NCBI GenBank assembly: GCA_964057225.1
Contig: OZ059896.1
Coordinates: 7,006,001 to 7,070,000, forward strand
Direction of reading: 5' to 3'
From: Auanema rhodensis
Taxonomy: Eukaryota; Nematoda; Chromadorea; Rhabditida; Rhabditidae
DNA length: 64,000 bases
Below the pieces are notes generated by a model. That model ran no database searches and was not told the DNA's origin. It saw only the letters and a list, made by a program, of their open reading frames with translations. A program made the translations under genes and the position numbers. Positions 11,601-23,880 of this stretch are shown here, piece by piece (position 1 is the stretch's first letter; the number at the start of each line of letters is the position of its first letter).

Positions 11601-14600
11601 AGCATGAGGTCAACCGAAAATGAGAGTAAAGCTACATAATAGGAGTCATGCTGATGAGAATCATCAACTGATTGACAAAGAACTGATGAGGATGAGCTGG
11701 ATTAGTTAGACGACATCAAGCAGAAAATAATGAAAAAGGTATTGATGATGATGGGTCAAGTTATGACAAGAGATTGTAAAGATACGACTTGACTATGATC
11801 AGCGAACAACATGGTACTAAGCGGATTGACATCTTCGCAATTTCTCACTCACTATCTACACATTTCTCGGTTATTTGGAGAGCATATCAGAAATAGAACT
11901 AGGTATATACATAGAAAGAATAAGAGAAAAGGATCGAAAAGGTCCTGTATCCTTCACACACATACTCTCACACGGCTCCGCCTTAACTGTAAGTAGTATG
12001 TTTTCGCTCGCACTCTCGCAATATCCTCTTAAATCAATTTCTCACTCTCCTTAACTGTTCTCTTTATCTTATGTTGTCACTTATTCTCGCTCCATCTCTT
12101 ATTCTTTAATATTCAACTTATACATATATATAAATATATATCTGATTCTTTTTCTCTCTCTTACTCTCTGCGTGCCAAACACAATGACATCGTGTAAACA
12201 TTTTATCAGGGTCGACGATGAATACACTTCCGCGACCACTCAGCAAACAGAAAGACATCGAGAGACCACCACCAGCCGGCTACCGAATGGCGCACACTTA
12301 CAAATACACACACACAACCAGCACACCACACACGCATATATACCTCCTTTTGTCTATTTCTCTACCGTTTGTACGGTCTTTTTCACTATAGCAGTGATGT
12401 CTTCTTGTACTCTTTCATTAAGTCATCTCTCAATATAGAATCTCTGTTACTCTCTTCATCATTGAATGTTCATCTACAGCTTATCACAGCTTCTTCGTTT
12501 ATCTACGACGAGAAGGTGTCACTCTTTCGAGAAAATAAGAAAGCGAAACATGTTGAAAGAGAAACAGAGAATATGAGCGAAACAGAAAAACCACTTAATG
12601 TCTTCGCACCTCTACCGTAGACTCAATGATTATTAAAATGACAAATCGAGAATACAAAAACCAGGTAGAGTTTGCAAAGCTAAAAAAGGACAAGTACCTT
12701 TCTATAATAATAATAAACTAAGATGTATATTGTTAACAGAGTAAAACTAAGAGAGAGAGAAAGGGTAAAACATAAGTTATGGAGTGATGCAGGTGTGCTC
12801 ACATATACGCCCTGTTGAATCACACGCCTCTACTAACTCACATATGAAGTTTGTAGTTCAAACTATAGATGACGCGAAAATAGATAATGAGAAAACTATT
12901 TAAAACATAGAAAAAAATAATGTTAAAGGAACGAGAAGACGATAAACAGACCAAGATTCAGATGATATCAGATCTAGAGCTGATTTGCGCGTGAGGTAAT
13001 CAGGAGTACCATACATAAACACGCCAGATCAAACGTAGATAGTTGAGAATGTTGTGGGGTGATATCTAAAACTAGAATGGTTTAAATTGGGGATATATAC
13101 AAAACAATCAGAAAAAAAGTGAGATAAAAGACTAAAGATGAGACGATAGACGGGGGTGAAGGGTGAATATAGGCAGAAAAGAGACGTAGTGACAAAGATA
13201 AAAAGCGATAAAGATGGAATGAATGAGCGAATAACGAAGACAGAGAGCATCAACGGGCACACAGAAGAGGGCAAGGCAACAACGTAAGAATAGAGGAGGA
13301 CGACGAGGAAAAAGATAATTGTGATCTTAGGCTAGATGACGGGCCAACCAACCAACTAATAAGCTACTGAGCTAATTTAGATGAAGACAATATGTCTGGA
13401 CGAATTATGAAAGCACATAAGACGGCATTTGTGATCAGTCACGACAGAGACATACCCAGAGAATGCCCTGCCAGACAAGGCAGAACAGTGTATGACAGCA
13501 CAAGCTGCTCACTTGGTCTTTTGTAGAACTTTCATAAGAACTTCAGGTATTTGACCATCGCGTATATGAAGCATCAAACTTGCAACTATTTGAACGGATA
13601 AACGGATAAGACAGAGGCCCGAGCACACACACGATCAATAGCGAGGTGTATATGAGGTCTGGGGTCCCGCTGTGATAACTGCCATCTATGGAACCCCTCA
13701 GTCCCAGGCTGCCCCCCACTCCTGTCCCTGACTCTCTCACTCCCTCTTTCACTCTCCTCTTCTCCCTTTTCCTCATACACACGCAGTCACACACAGCAGC
13801 AGTAGCAGCAGCCCCTTTAACAGCAATTATGTGGCTCTGCGTCTCTTCTAATCATATGATATTTCAATTCAACAATAGCACAATAGCCTGGTCAAGCCAT
13901 GGGTTCTGTCTTCTATTTTCTCTCTATTTCTTTCTTTCTCTCTCTCCTTTTTTTCCCTTCGTCCTTTCTAGATCTCTCGTAGGCTGAGCTGATAAATAAG
14001 CTAGTAGCTCAGAAAAGAAGCTATTTATTCACTCTACTTCAAATAGGTTGCAGTCCCCAGAAGTCATACTTTTCTACCATTAGTTATTTGAAAATGGCAA
14101 GTGAAAAACATTATAAATACACAATGAATACCGGAGGGCACCGGAAAATACTGCTAAATAGAAAAACATCTATTTGCTAAACATCCAGAAAATTGCTGTT
14201 TCGCCGACACGCCAAAGTTTCTTGGACTCAAGATGAACCATGCTGGTCAGAGACTTGCTCATACATACAGCATAAGCAGCTGCGTACATGATAAGACAAC
14301 GCAGATGGAGAAAAGGAAGTAAGGATAAGAAGAAGAGAGTAACCAAAAAAGGAAATGAATGAGTGAGTGGGAGAAGAATAGAGAAATGGCAGAAAGAGAG
14401 AAAGAGAGAGTAGTGATAAAGAGTGAAAAAATAGATAGAAAGAGAGGTAAAAGAGAAAGAGGATATAGAGAATAAGAATGGAGGTTTGAATGAAAAGAGA
14501 GGTCGTCCGCGGTTTAGGATTAGAGGGCAGAGTGGAAAGATTCAAATACAAGGACAAAGAGTCGTTTTCCAGATAACTAATCATCACATATGGCCAATGA

Positions 14601-15722
14601 AATGAAAACGGAGACATCGAACACGAAGCGAAATTGGAGAAATAGAGATGGTACAGGAGGTTTGCCTGGCTGGTATTTGCTGCTGGGCAGTCGAATGACG
14701 AAATGAGAAGAGCCAGTGATGGATATGGCGAAAGAACAGATGGCAATCGTAGCCTCCGTATCGCATTATCATCAGATATCCAATTGATTGCTTTCGACAA
14801 TAAGAGGGGGTATTAGGATTGGATAATCCCACGAAATTGGACACACTCATCGAAATTGACGCTGAAACCCAAAAAAGCAGACCTAAAGATGAAAAGTAGA
14901 TAAAATCAAGACAGATCTAGGCCCTCCTCAGCCGTCTAAGCGTTCCTTTTCTCTCTTTCACTCTTATTTCTCTCCTTCTCCCTGCTAGTACTCAGTATAT
15001 CATTCTCTCTGTGCTTCACATGGAACTGAATAGAATCTATTAATTTAAAAGTGTTTGTGCATGGACTGAAAAACGAAGCCAGCTATATTTCGGAACCGAT
15101 AACCACATCTCTTTCCTCCTTCTTCTTCTCTTCGTACCCCCGTAATGTGGATCAGTGTGCTAGAAGGGGGAGGGTTATTGTTCCGGTGGGAGGAAAAGAG
15201 CTATTATCAAATGGGTATTGATTGTGGTCCCGAAAGCAGTCTCGTTTGGTTGAAGGGCCGAGAGCTTTCCACTACGCCCTCGGGCACAAAACGCATTATC
15301 ATTAGACATTCATGGGGATAAGAGATTCGTTCGGAGATATACTGACAAGCTAAGCGGCCTCAGGCCATGGGCCAGGAAAGTGAAGAAAGCATGGCAGAAG
15401 GAATTGGAGGATAGACTGAGATAGAAGATAGGATAAAGCTGGAGAGTTGGGAGAGCAAAGAGAAAACGTTGAAATGGAAACCAGATATCGGAATATATGA
15501 ACAAGAAGAGAGGTAAAAGATGGAAGTTCAAAAGGATGAAAGTAGGCTTTCCCAAGTGCAACACAATATGAAAAATAATCCAAGTTAATTGAGCTAAACG
15601 AGTTAACTGATTACCAATTGACCTGTGTGTCATGTCTGTTTTTCGATCTTGTTATGATACCTATTGATGGAAATGGTGATGGTAGTGGTAGTTGGAAGTA
15701 GTCGTGCTGATGCTGATGCAGT

Positions 15723-15754
<32 letters not shown>

Positions 15755-15772
15755 GTGATGATGGTGATGATG
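15723..15772. repeat. (GAT)n microsatellite
   Basis: A near-perfect GAT trinucleotide array with GGT interruptions. It creates a poly-Met frame that should not be read as a gene. Confidence 0.95.
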
Positions 15773-17090
15773 AGGGCGATGAGGAAAATGTGTGCTATGA
15801 GAATAAGGCGACTCATTGAGCCAGTCTGCTGCTGTAGATTTTCAGATGACGCTTTGTCCTCCTGCTTCTTCCATCTTTTCATTCTCTCTTCTACGTGTTT
15901 ATGTTTACGAAACCCGGGGGCGAAATGGAGTTAATCCCAAAAGCCACACGGCATCATGATAGACTTTATAGGCCATAGATAGAAGCGAGCCGTATGGTTG
16001 GAAAGAGAGAGTATCTGTTTCAAGCCATACGAGAAAATGAGAAGACAGAAGAATAGTTAACAGTGCTAGTAGAAGCTAGAAGAGACCTGATGTGAGAAAA
16101 GCAAAGGAAACGAGTTTGAGTTGTTTTGAAAAAGACTATGAAGTGGAGGAGGTGTAGAAAGATTGTGAGGAAAGTAAAATGAGAATGATTAGCAAAGTAG
16201 TACTGAAAAAAGGAAGTAAACGATAGATCGACTTAACATCCTCAATGCAGTCAGTGAATTACTATTAAAATAGAAAAAGGAAAAGACAAAAGAGCAATGC
16301 CACATTACAAAACTGAGGATAGAGCTGAAAATATTTCAGCGCAGAAACAGTAGGAGAAAATAGTTGATCAGCAAGAAGCCAGTGTTTATAGAACATGATG
16401 AGTCTTGTTAATCCGTCTGGGATTGGCTTGATAACAGATAGCAAGTGCAGCAGCAGACTGAATAAACTATGTCCATATAAACATAAGGATCAAAATTTGA
16501 CGAAAAGCTGGAGAAGCAAGCTTTCAGATAGACATAAGAAACTAAGATCTGCCTGGTTGATGTGTTAGAGGACAAGCTCGGAAGGGGTTACAACGACAGC
16601 CGTTGGCATGGAAAAGCGAAAAAAAGCAGGACTACGGCCATAATGAGAAAAAGTGTAAGAATAGGATTTAAGAATATAAGGAACATGCTGAAGAAGGCAG
16701 ATGGCTGTCGAAGAAAAGATGAGATAATATGTATGTATTTTGAGGCGACTTATACATAAAGACAAAAGAATGAAAATAGGTAAGTCTGTATGTTTAAAAG
16801 AAGGAAAACCAAAATTATAGAAAAAGTGCGAACATAAAAGACGGAAAGATAGACGGAGACATAGATTTCAAAAAAAAAAGAAAAATGAATAAATGAGGGA
16901 ATACTGAGAACGAATATGATTCCATATCTGTAGTCAATAACCGCATGAGCAAGCAGCTTAACCATATGCTGCTATAGGTATTACATGGACTTTCTATTAG
17001 GCAATGAAATAACGTGCCTTGTGTATTTGATGACTGAATATTTGAGCACATGACGCAGTGACATCAGACACAAGAAGAATGAGAGACAGA

Positions 17091-17141
17091 GGACGAGGAG
17101 GAGGAGGAGGAGGAAGAGGAAAGGAAGAAGGAGAAGGAGGT
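17091..17141. repeat. (GGA)n purine repeat
   Basis: A tandem GGA/GAG tract on the plus strand, pure purine for about 50 bases, and the strongest example of the local strand asymmetry. Confidence 0.9.
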
Positions 17142-20100
17142 ATGGGACCACTACTCGTGCTGGTAGTCGTTGATCAATAATGTTAAGAACAATGACCAAA
17201 TCCGGCAGGCTGTCTTATGAGGTCAACAAATGTATCTTGCCTCAATCGTCATTGTCTTTTGGACATGAGGCTCGCATATACATCGAGGCACATACACTCT
17301 GCTTAATAGACAATTGCAATCACATTTTTCTCATTTTGATTGCTTGTCTCGTAGAAAATGAATGAAGTTCTAAAAGCTAAGGTGGCGAGAATTGAGATTG
17401 GAAATCACTCAAACAACGACATAGTGGAGTTGGAGAGACAAGGTTTTCGACAGGTCAATAGATGTATATTGCTATAATGCTTTAGTGCTGAACTTGGGTA
17501 ACACAACCAGCCAATATATGCCCGGAGTTTTGAAAAGAATTGAATCTAAGAGATTGACAAGAATCATGTGTAAATGGTTGTCATTAAGGAAAGGGAAGGC
17601 TGGTCGGCTGTAGGACAAAAGAGCCAACCTCAACAGAATCCAAATGATGGTCACACGATGAAATAAAAAAACGGACCTCGTCGCTTGGATACTGAACAAA
17701 ACAATAATTTATTCGTTGTTACCAAAGGTAAAGTTGTCAACTAAAACGGCACACCGATATGTTATGATGGGTATTTTAAAAAAGGAGGCAGGGAATTGGA
17801 AAATGACGAGGCTACGACTGCTTAACAACGTATTTCGTAAAAGGGAACGAAGGAAGAGCTAAGACGGTCTTCGTAGTGTAATTTGTGGTTGTATTGAAGA
17901 ATAGCGAGCAATCAACGATTTAGCCATGCAAAATTAGGACGAGGTAAGCGAAGACGAAAATCTGTAGAATAAAGATGGTTCGAACGGTTAGTGAGACGGG
18001 TGTTGATGATGAGGAGTCTGGTGGTTGAGGTAGGAATAGAGGTAGGGTGATGAAGATGATGATTGGAGTAGTGGTAGACAATCACAAAAAGGCGAAAATA
18101 GAGAAAGAGAGCGGGGAAAGAAAAAGAGTGTGAGGAACAAGAAGTCTAGTTCAACTTGCACGAATATGGAACTAACTCTCAGCGTCTTACTTTATGTTCT
18201 GTCTTCCAATTTCGTATCAGGAATGCGATCGCGAGTTAATCGGTGTGACAATGGAAAAGTAGGAGGTCTAGGTAGAGATGAAGAACGAGACAATGTAGAA
18301 GGCAAAGATAGAAAATGAAAATAAAAAGTAAAGACAGTGCGGAAAAATAAGAGAGAAAAAATTGGTTAAAACTTTGAGGGAGGGAGTGTTTGAGGGAGAA
18401 GGACCCAGAGTCTTCTTCGCCGTCATTTTCACGGGAACCAATTTTGAATAAAACGACCTCGGTAATCAGTGTGGGCAAAAGAAAATAAAGGCGGAGTCAG
18501 TAGCCAAAGAAAGACATGAACAATTTCGGAAAGAAAGGGGGTAAAAGTAAGGTAAAGATGAGACCATTAGGAGAACTCGCATGACTGGTCACCTTACCAT
18601 AATTAAAGTCGCTAATTGTAATCTGGCATTTGACGCACGACAGGAGGCACGCGTCCTTTAAAGAAAAATAAACCCATGAGCAAGCAAAAAAATATTTAAG
18701 AAATCTATGTTATTGTCAAGGAAATAGGAGATGATATACGACAATGAGGACTTTATCTTTTGCACAGAATAGTATTATAAGCATGTAATATTCTCTTTTT
18801 TCCCGTATATGTCAAAATTAGGTTCAACTACAAGATTGAGACGGCTGATCAGCCTGTTGATGATGATGACGGAGGCAGAATAGGCGCACACGGCTGATGA
18901 TTGCGATGATGACAGTAACAATATGACATAAGGGCACATGTTCAGAATCGAAATATGAGGTTATAAGAGAGCCCATCGATATGACGCAGTTTGCGATCAA
19001 TCGTTCTATCAGGAACTATCACACAGAGACAGAGACACATGTGTTTGCAACGCCATATGATTGGCCAATTACTGCCTACAATCAAGGTCATCTGGGCACA
19101 AAAATTGAGGGATTAAGGCTGAAATAGATGACTGGCAACAATAAAACTTAAGTAGTAGATGGGACCAAAGAAATGTTGAAGAAACAGATAATAGACAGTC
19201 AATCAGAGCATGGACCAAGAACTTAAGAAAAACCACACTCTCAAGTTTTAACTAGAGCAAATAGTATAATACAAACTTTAAAAGCATAGTAAAATTAGCA
19301 AAACAATCAATAAAAAACGTAAGAAAACGTAAGAAAACGGTAACACATTGTGACTTCAATACAGTGTTTCCGGGAAAACAGACCAACCTGTGTGAAAATG
19401 CCCCCGGAGAATGGGTGGCCCGGAAGTGACAAAGGGCTTCACGTATTATCGTCTACCGTATAAGTTTCATGTATAAAATTATGTTTAACGTGAACGGCTT
19501 GCTCATAGGGTAGTAAAGGAAATCGGATACATTGATTCTTATGTGATTTTACTCTTGAAGATAGTGTAGAGTATGAAGTGCGTTTGTCGATTTGATTGTG
19601 TCTGCGTGTCTGTGTTGTTTGTGGAAACGACAGTTAAGTTGAATGACATTCATGGAAGAGAGGAGGGAAGGAGGAAAAGAATTAGATAGACGTAGTAAAA
19701 GAGAAGTGGAGACGAGGAACTGACGAGGTGATGACTGATGATTAGGGCCAGAGTATCGGAAGAAAGGAGATACAGTACTCAATCGTGTGTCTGTTTTCTA
19801 TTCGTTGCCTAATCCTCGCACGGCCTCCATTGACCATAATCACGACTTCGCGCCACTTGCCCGAGCACTGAAAATCTACAAAAGTCAAAGGAGAGGAACA
19901 AAAACGGTTAAGAGAAGCAGATAGATTTAGAGTGCGCTTGCATATGGGGTAGTAAGAGAGAGAGAGAAGAGAGTATAGAAGAAAGTATGCCTCAGATTCA
20001 AGATAGTTAAGAGGCAAGAAAAGAAGAGAATCGTCTGAAAGCCGATTGCAACAACAGTCGATAGTGATGATGACGAGTTTTGTCGTCTCCACGTGGAACA

Positions 20101-20559
20101 GCATTTTTATATCTCATGTTAAAACAAGGTATTCTATCTGAAAAAGGTGATATGATTAATAACGATGATAAGGCGACAAATGGTATTTTGATGGCGAAAA
20201 AAGGGAAATAGTTGAGCGAATGAAGAGAGTTATAGAAGAAAAACAAGTTAGAAATGCACAGTAATGATGAAGTGATGATGCTTTCTTGAATAGAACGTTT
20301 CTAACTATATACATCTGACAAAGGTGATTTCATGCATATAGCTTAGATGTGATGTCAAATGAAGCTTTTGAAATTGTATAATAGATGAGAATTGGTTCAT
20401 ATGATACTGAAAGGGAAAAGAGGAGATAGGTGAACTACCTCCGCACATGTACACGATTGTGAGAACGAAAATAGGAATAATAGATAAGCCGGTGGTTGTC
20501 AAGTGAAAGGAAGATTATTTGCCTGTCATTGGGCTCCTGTTGATGTTGCTATTGCAGTT

Positions 20560-20645
20560 GCTGCTGATGAGGATGATGACAGTGATGATGATGATGATGG
20601 TGGTAGTGGTGATGACAACGACAATTATGATGATGATTGTAGTGG
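20560..20645. repeat. Degenerate GAT/GGT repeat tract
   Basis: Interspersed GAT, GGT and GAC units, apparently a decayed trinucleotide array similar to that at 15723. Confidence 0.7.
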
Positions 20646-23600
20646 TTTTTGCAAATGGATTGTACGTTAGAGTTATGGAGAAATGAACAGATGAAATCAT
20701 AATTGGTAGTGTTTAAGTAGTATACATATAGTTAAAACCTAGATATACATATAAACGAAATTTGCATGTGTGTTATGTATTCGTACGAGTGAAAGGATCT
20801 GTTTCCTAGCCTTCTGTCTATCTTCTGATTCTCTGTTGAAGTCTGTCAATCTCTCGAAAGAATATGCTACCTCTTTCGGTTTCTCTCTATATCTTTCAGG
20901 CTTCAGAAATGCTCTCTATCTATCTATCTACAGACAGATGGTTGTTTAATCAGAACCACATGTCATTTAGTGAAGCAGACGGGGTTCAGTGATAAACCGA
21001 CCGACGGCAGTTCCAAATCAGCCAGATGGCCGTGCTTGTGCTGGGGACCTATCTCTCTTCTTCTGTCTCTATCTTTCCGTTTTTCCTTTTCGTTGATCGT
21101 GGAAATTAAAACAAGGCCAGGAAGCGGAATGAGACTCAGCAGGACGGAACTGCAAGCTGGTGCTGGTGAGCTTTCTCCTTCATCATCATCATCATCGTCA
21201 TCATCAACGGCTTTATTGGCTACTGCTTGTTCATGAAAGAAGTGAAAATGCTGTGCGCTAAGAATTGGTCGAACATATCAAAAAGACGTATTATGAATGA
21301 TAATCAAATTAGTTTTTGGACGAGATTATATGCATATACATACATATAAAATTAAAACTTTAGAGATCGGAATCAGATGGTACTTCTGATTCTGCTGAAG
21401 GTGAACGATCAGCAGCCGGATGAAGAAGAGGACGGGAGAACAGAGAGGAGACACAAAAGGAAACGAGTTGTGAGGTACTTGAAAGAGAAAAAGAAAAAGA
21501 TAGAGGGGGAGAAGGGGAGACGATACACATTGTGTGAATAAACAGAGACCAAATGAAAGAAATGTCCATCGAATTGATAGAAAAGATATACATATGTATG
21601 AGAAAGTTTGAAGAATAAGAAGGTGGATGAAGTATCTTAATGCTTTTTCCCCACACATTAGCAAAATAGTGGAAAAAACTCAGCTAACATCAAGAATAAA
21701 TGGTTACAAAATATTAATACTTCAACACTAAATAGAATGTTATTATAGAACCTAATGAGAACTGTTGGATGTTGTGAACAATTTTGGTAATTAGATATCC
21801 AGAAAAATACTTAAATATCTGGTGAAAGAAGGATGTTTAAATCAAGATACATTTCACCATATACAACATATAGACAAACAGTTCAAAAGAAGGCTAAATG
21901 GAGACAATTCCACGAACACGATCTGTATACATAAGATATTGTCGTTAAAGGACTTGCATCTCCATTTATAGAAAATCCTTCTACAAATTCTTCACAAATC
22001 TTTCCTTTTCAACGCAACATCAGTTGGTTGACCCTACTTGAATCTCTCTTCTTTTTTGCTTATGTATCATGCCTCCTGCTACGGCACGCCAGCTTAGATC
22101 AAACTAGACAACGAAATGAAAGAAGTGCGCGATTTGAATTTTCATGAAATAGAAATGTTATATTTACCAAATCATACGATACAAGCAATGTTGGATTATG
22201 TAGCTCACGCTCAAAAGCGGATACGATGTTAAATATGGGCGGGGCCAGAAGTTCTAAACACTGTGTATCTATCTTTTATCAGTTACCGTAGTCCGAAGTG
22301 TGGCTGGTGTGTCTGTTCTCTCTTCAATTCTCAATACCTTTTGCTATCTATGATACTGCGGGCTATCTTCTCGTGTGCGTCTCTGTTTGTGGGTGTGATA
22401 GAAAATGAAACGAAAAATGGAATATAAGATTACTGAAAAGAGAGGAAAGTCAGGAAAAAAAAAGAGGAAATAGATAAGAGACGAAACAGAGAAACAGAGC
22501 TGTAGAGAAAATATTAGGAAAGTAGAATTTATGAAAAGAAACATTGAAAATTGAAAAGACTGATGGTGAGTGAGAAAGCATAATGTTGAATTATTTATTT
22601 GTTATTCACATAATGTAGTCTTTTCATAATGGCAAAATGGTAATATGGTCAGGTACGTCGATAGATAGCACGAACAGGGAACTTAGTCATTACAGCTTTA
22701 AGAAAAAAATGATGTAAATCTCTCATATAAGAGTAATATCATCAGCTATGTGGTTGGTTTATAGACAAGGTGAATGGAGAATTGAAATAGCGGAAAAATG
22801 CTAAGGAAGTGAGAATGAGAATATGCTTATAGAACATAGATCAAAGTTATAAATCAAAAGCATGTAGTTAAATCATTTTCTTTCTTAAATATATACGGTA
22901 GGTTTTTGCTTCTTCTTATTGCAGATTGAAGTCCCGTTTTTCAATCACGGTGGTCGTTGGAAACTGAATTTCGTTGCCATCACAGCTTTCTACGAATTTC
23001 CGGAAATCGAAGATATATCTCCGTTAAATCAACCATGAATATCTGAGAAGTGACAGTTCAAAAGTCCATAAATGAGCGTTTCCATATAGATCACAAGCTC
23101 CATGGATACGCCTATGCGGTAAAGCTGCTGTCAGGATAGGAAGGCATAGCCGAAGAATATATGTAGTGAGTATGGATGTATGTATGTATAACAGAACTAG
23201 ACAGCTAAGTAAATCCGTTTCTATCTTTCTTTTTTTCTGACAAAAACCTAATGCCTATTTTGGAAAAATTTATGAGGTCTAGCAATTGAAAATGGTAATG
23301 ATATATGGAACAGAGACTAGTTAAGATAGTCCTTTCACCTAATCCATTTTTTCTCCTCCTTCATCTTCTCTTCAATACCCCTGTAAGTCCTTCAGCACCT
23401 TCTTCAACCCGTTGTTAGAAATGAATAGGTTGTCTGGCGCCGAGTTATCTAATTAGCAGGGCGAGTTAGATGGCTAGTTGGCGGAAATCAAGGTTATGAG
23501 GAGGGTTATTAGGCTGATGGAGACGGTAAAAGATGGTACACACATATTGAAGAAAGAAAAGAAGAACTTGAAGAGAGGTAATTCACAAAGGAAACAGACA

Positions 23601-23704
23601 TCAGCCTTAGAGACACACTAGAATGGGTGAAAAGAGAGAACGGAATCTAAATAAAGAGAGGAGGAGAGGATAGAGACAGATAAATGGATGGATGAAGGTG
23701 TTAC

Positions 23705-23880
23705 TCGGATCATTTGTTGACCACCATCCGGTCCATCTATGTTCACGACACAGTACATCAGAAGAAGACGACATTCGAGGAAAGAAACTGGGGCAGACCT
23801 CCAAGGCGCCTGGGGTAATTGCTCCATCTCAGATCGTTCTACCTTCGTCATCGTTGCCTGATTGTCTTCCAATTCATGGA
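23705..23880 (-). CDS. Candidate distal exon 2 of the GATA gene (long isoform)
   Basis: On the minus strand an AG acceptor before 23880 opens a 176-base segment without stops (2+58 codons) that ends at a GTAAC donor. It starts with two bases of a codon, completing the single base left by the candidate exon at 27538. It ends in phase 0, which fits the exon at 8106-8070. The local sequence is GC-richer than its flanks and encodes, for example, TMTKVERSEMEQLPQAPWR. The segment matches no domain I know. The support is phase compatibility and composition only, and the intron to the next exon would be 15.6 kb. Confidence 0.35.

Larger units (their letters stand above)
8107..23704 (-). other. Gene-poor, purine-rich tract; probable giant intron/regulatory DNA of the GATA locus
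   Basis: For 15.6 kb no frame shows a recognised domain, and no exon chain can be built apart from the flanking GATA exons. The plus strand is visibly rich in A and G (runs of GAGAGA, AGAAAG, GAGGAG), so most long minus-strand frames are Ser/Leu/Phe-rich artefacts. Embedded features are simple repeats and several GC-richer islands, near 9860-9910, 10730-10860, 13650-13760, 15120-15340, 19370-19450 and 20970-21180. If the distal exons at 23705 and 27538 are real, this is one intron. If not, it is the 5' regulatory region. Confidence 0.55.

Noticed and set aside
14228-14800. Long minus-strand frame (190 codons)
   Set aside because: Ser/Leu/Phe-rich low-complexity product of pyrimidine-rich DNA; no family similarity.
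15692-15934. Plus-strand frame with poly-Met
   Set aside because: Read-through of the (GAT)n microsatellite.
18019-18050. TGAGGTAGG motif resembling the let-7 seed
   Set aside because: Only the seed-like start matches; the rest differs and no hairpin is evident.
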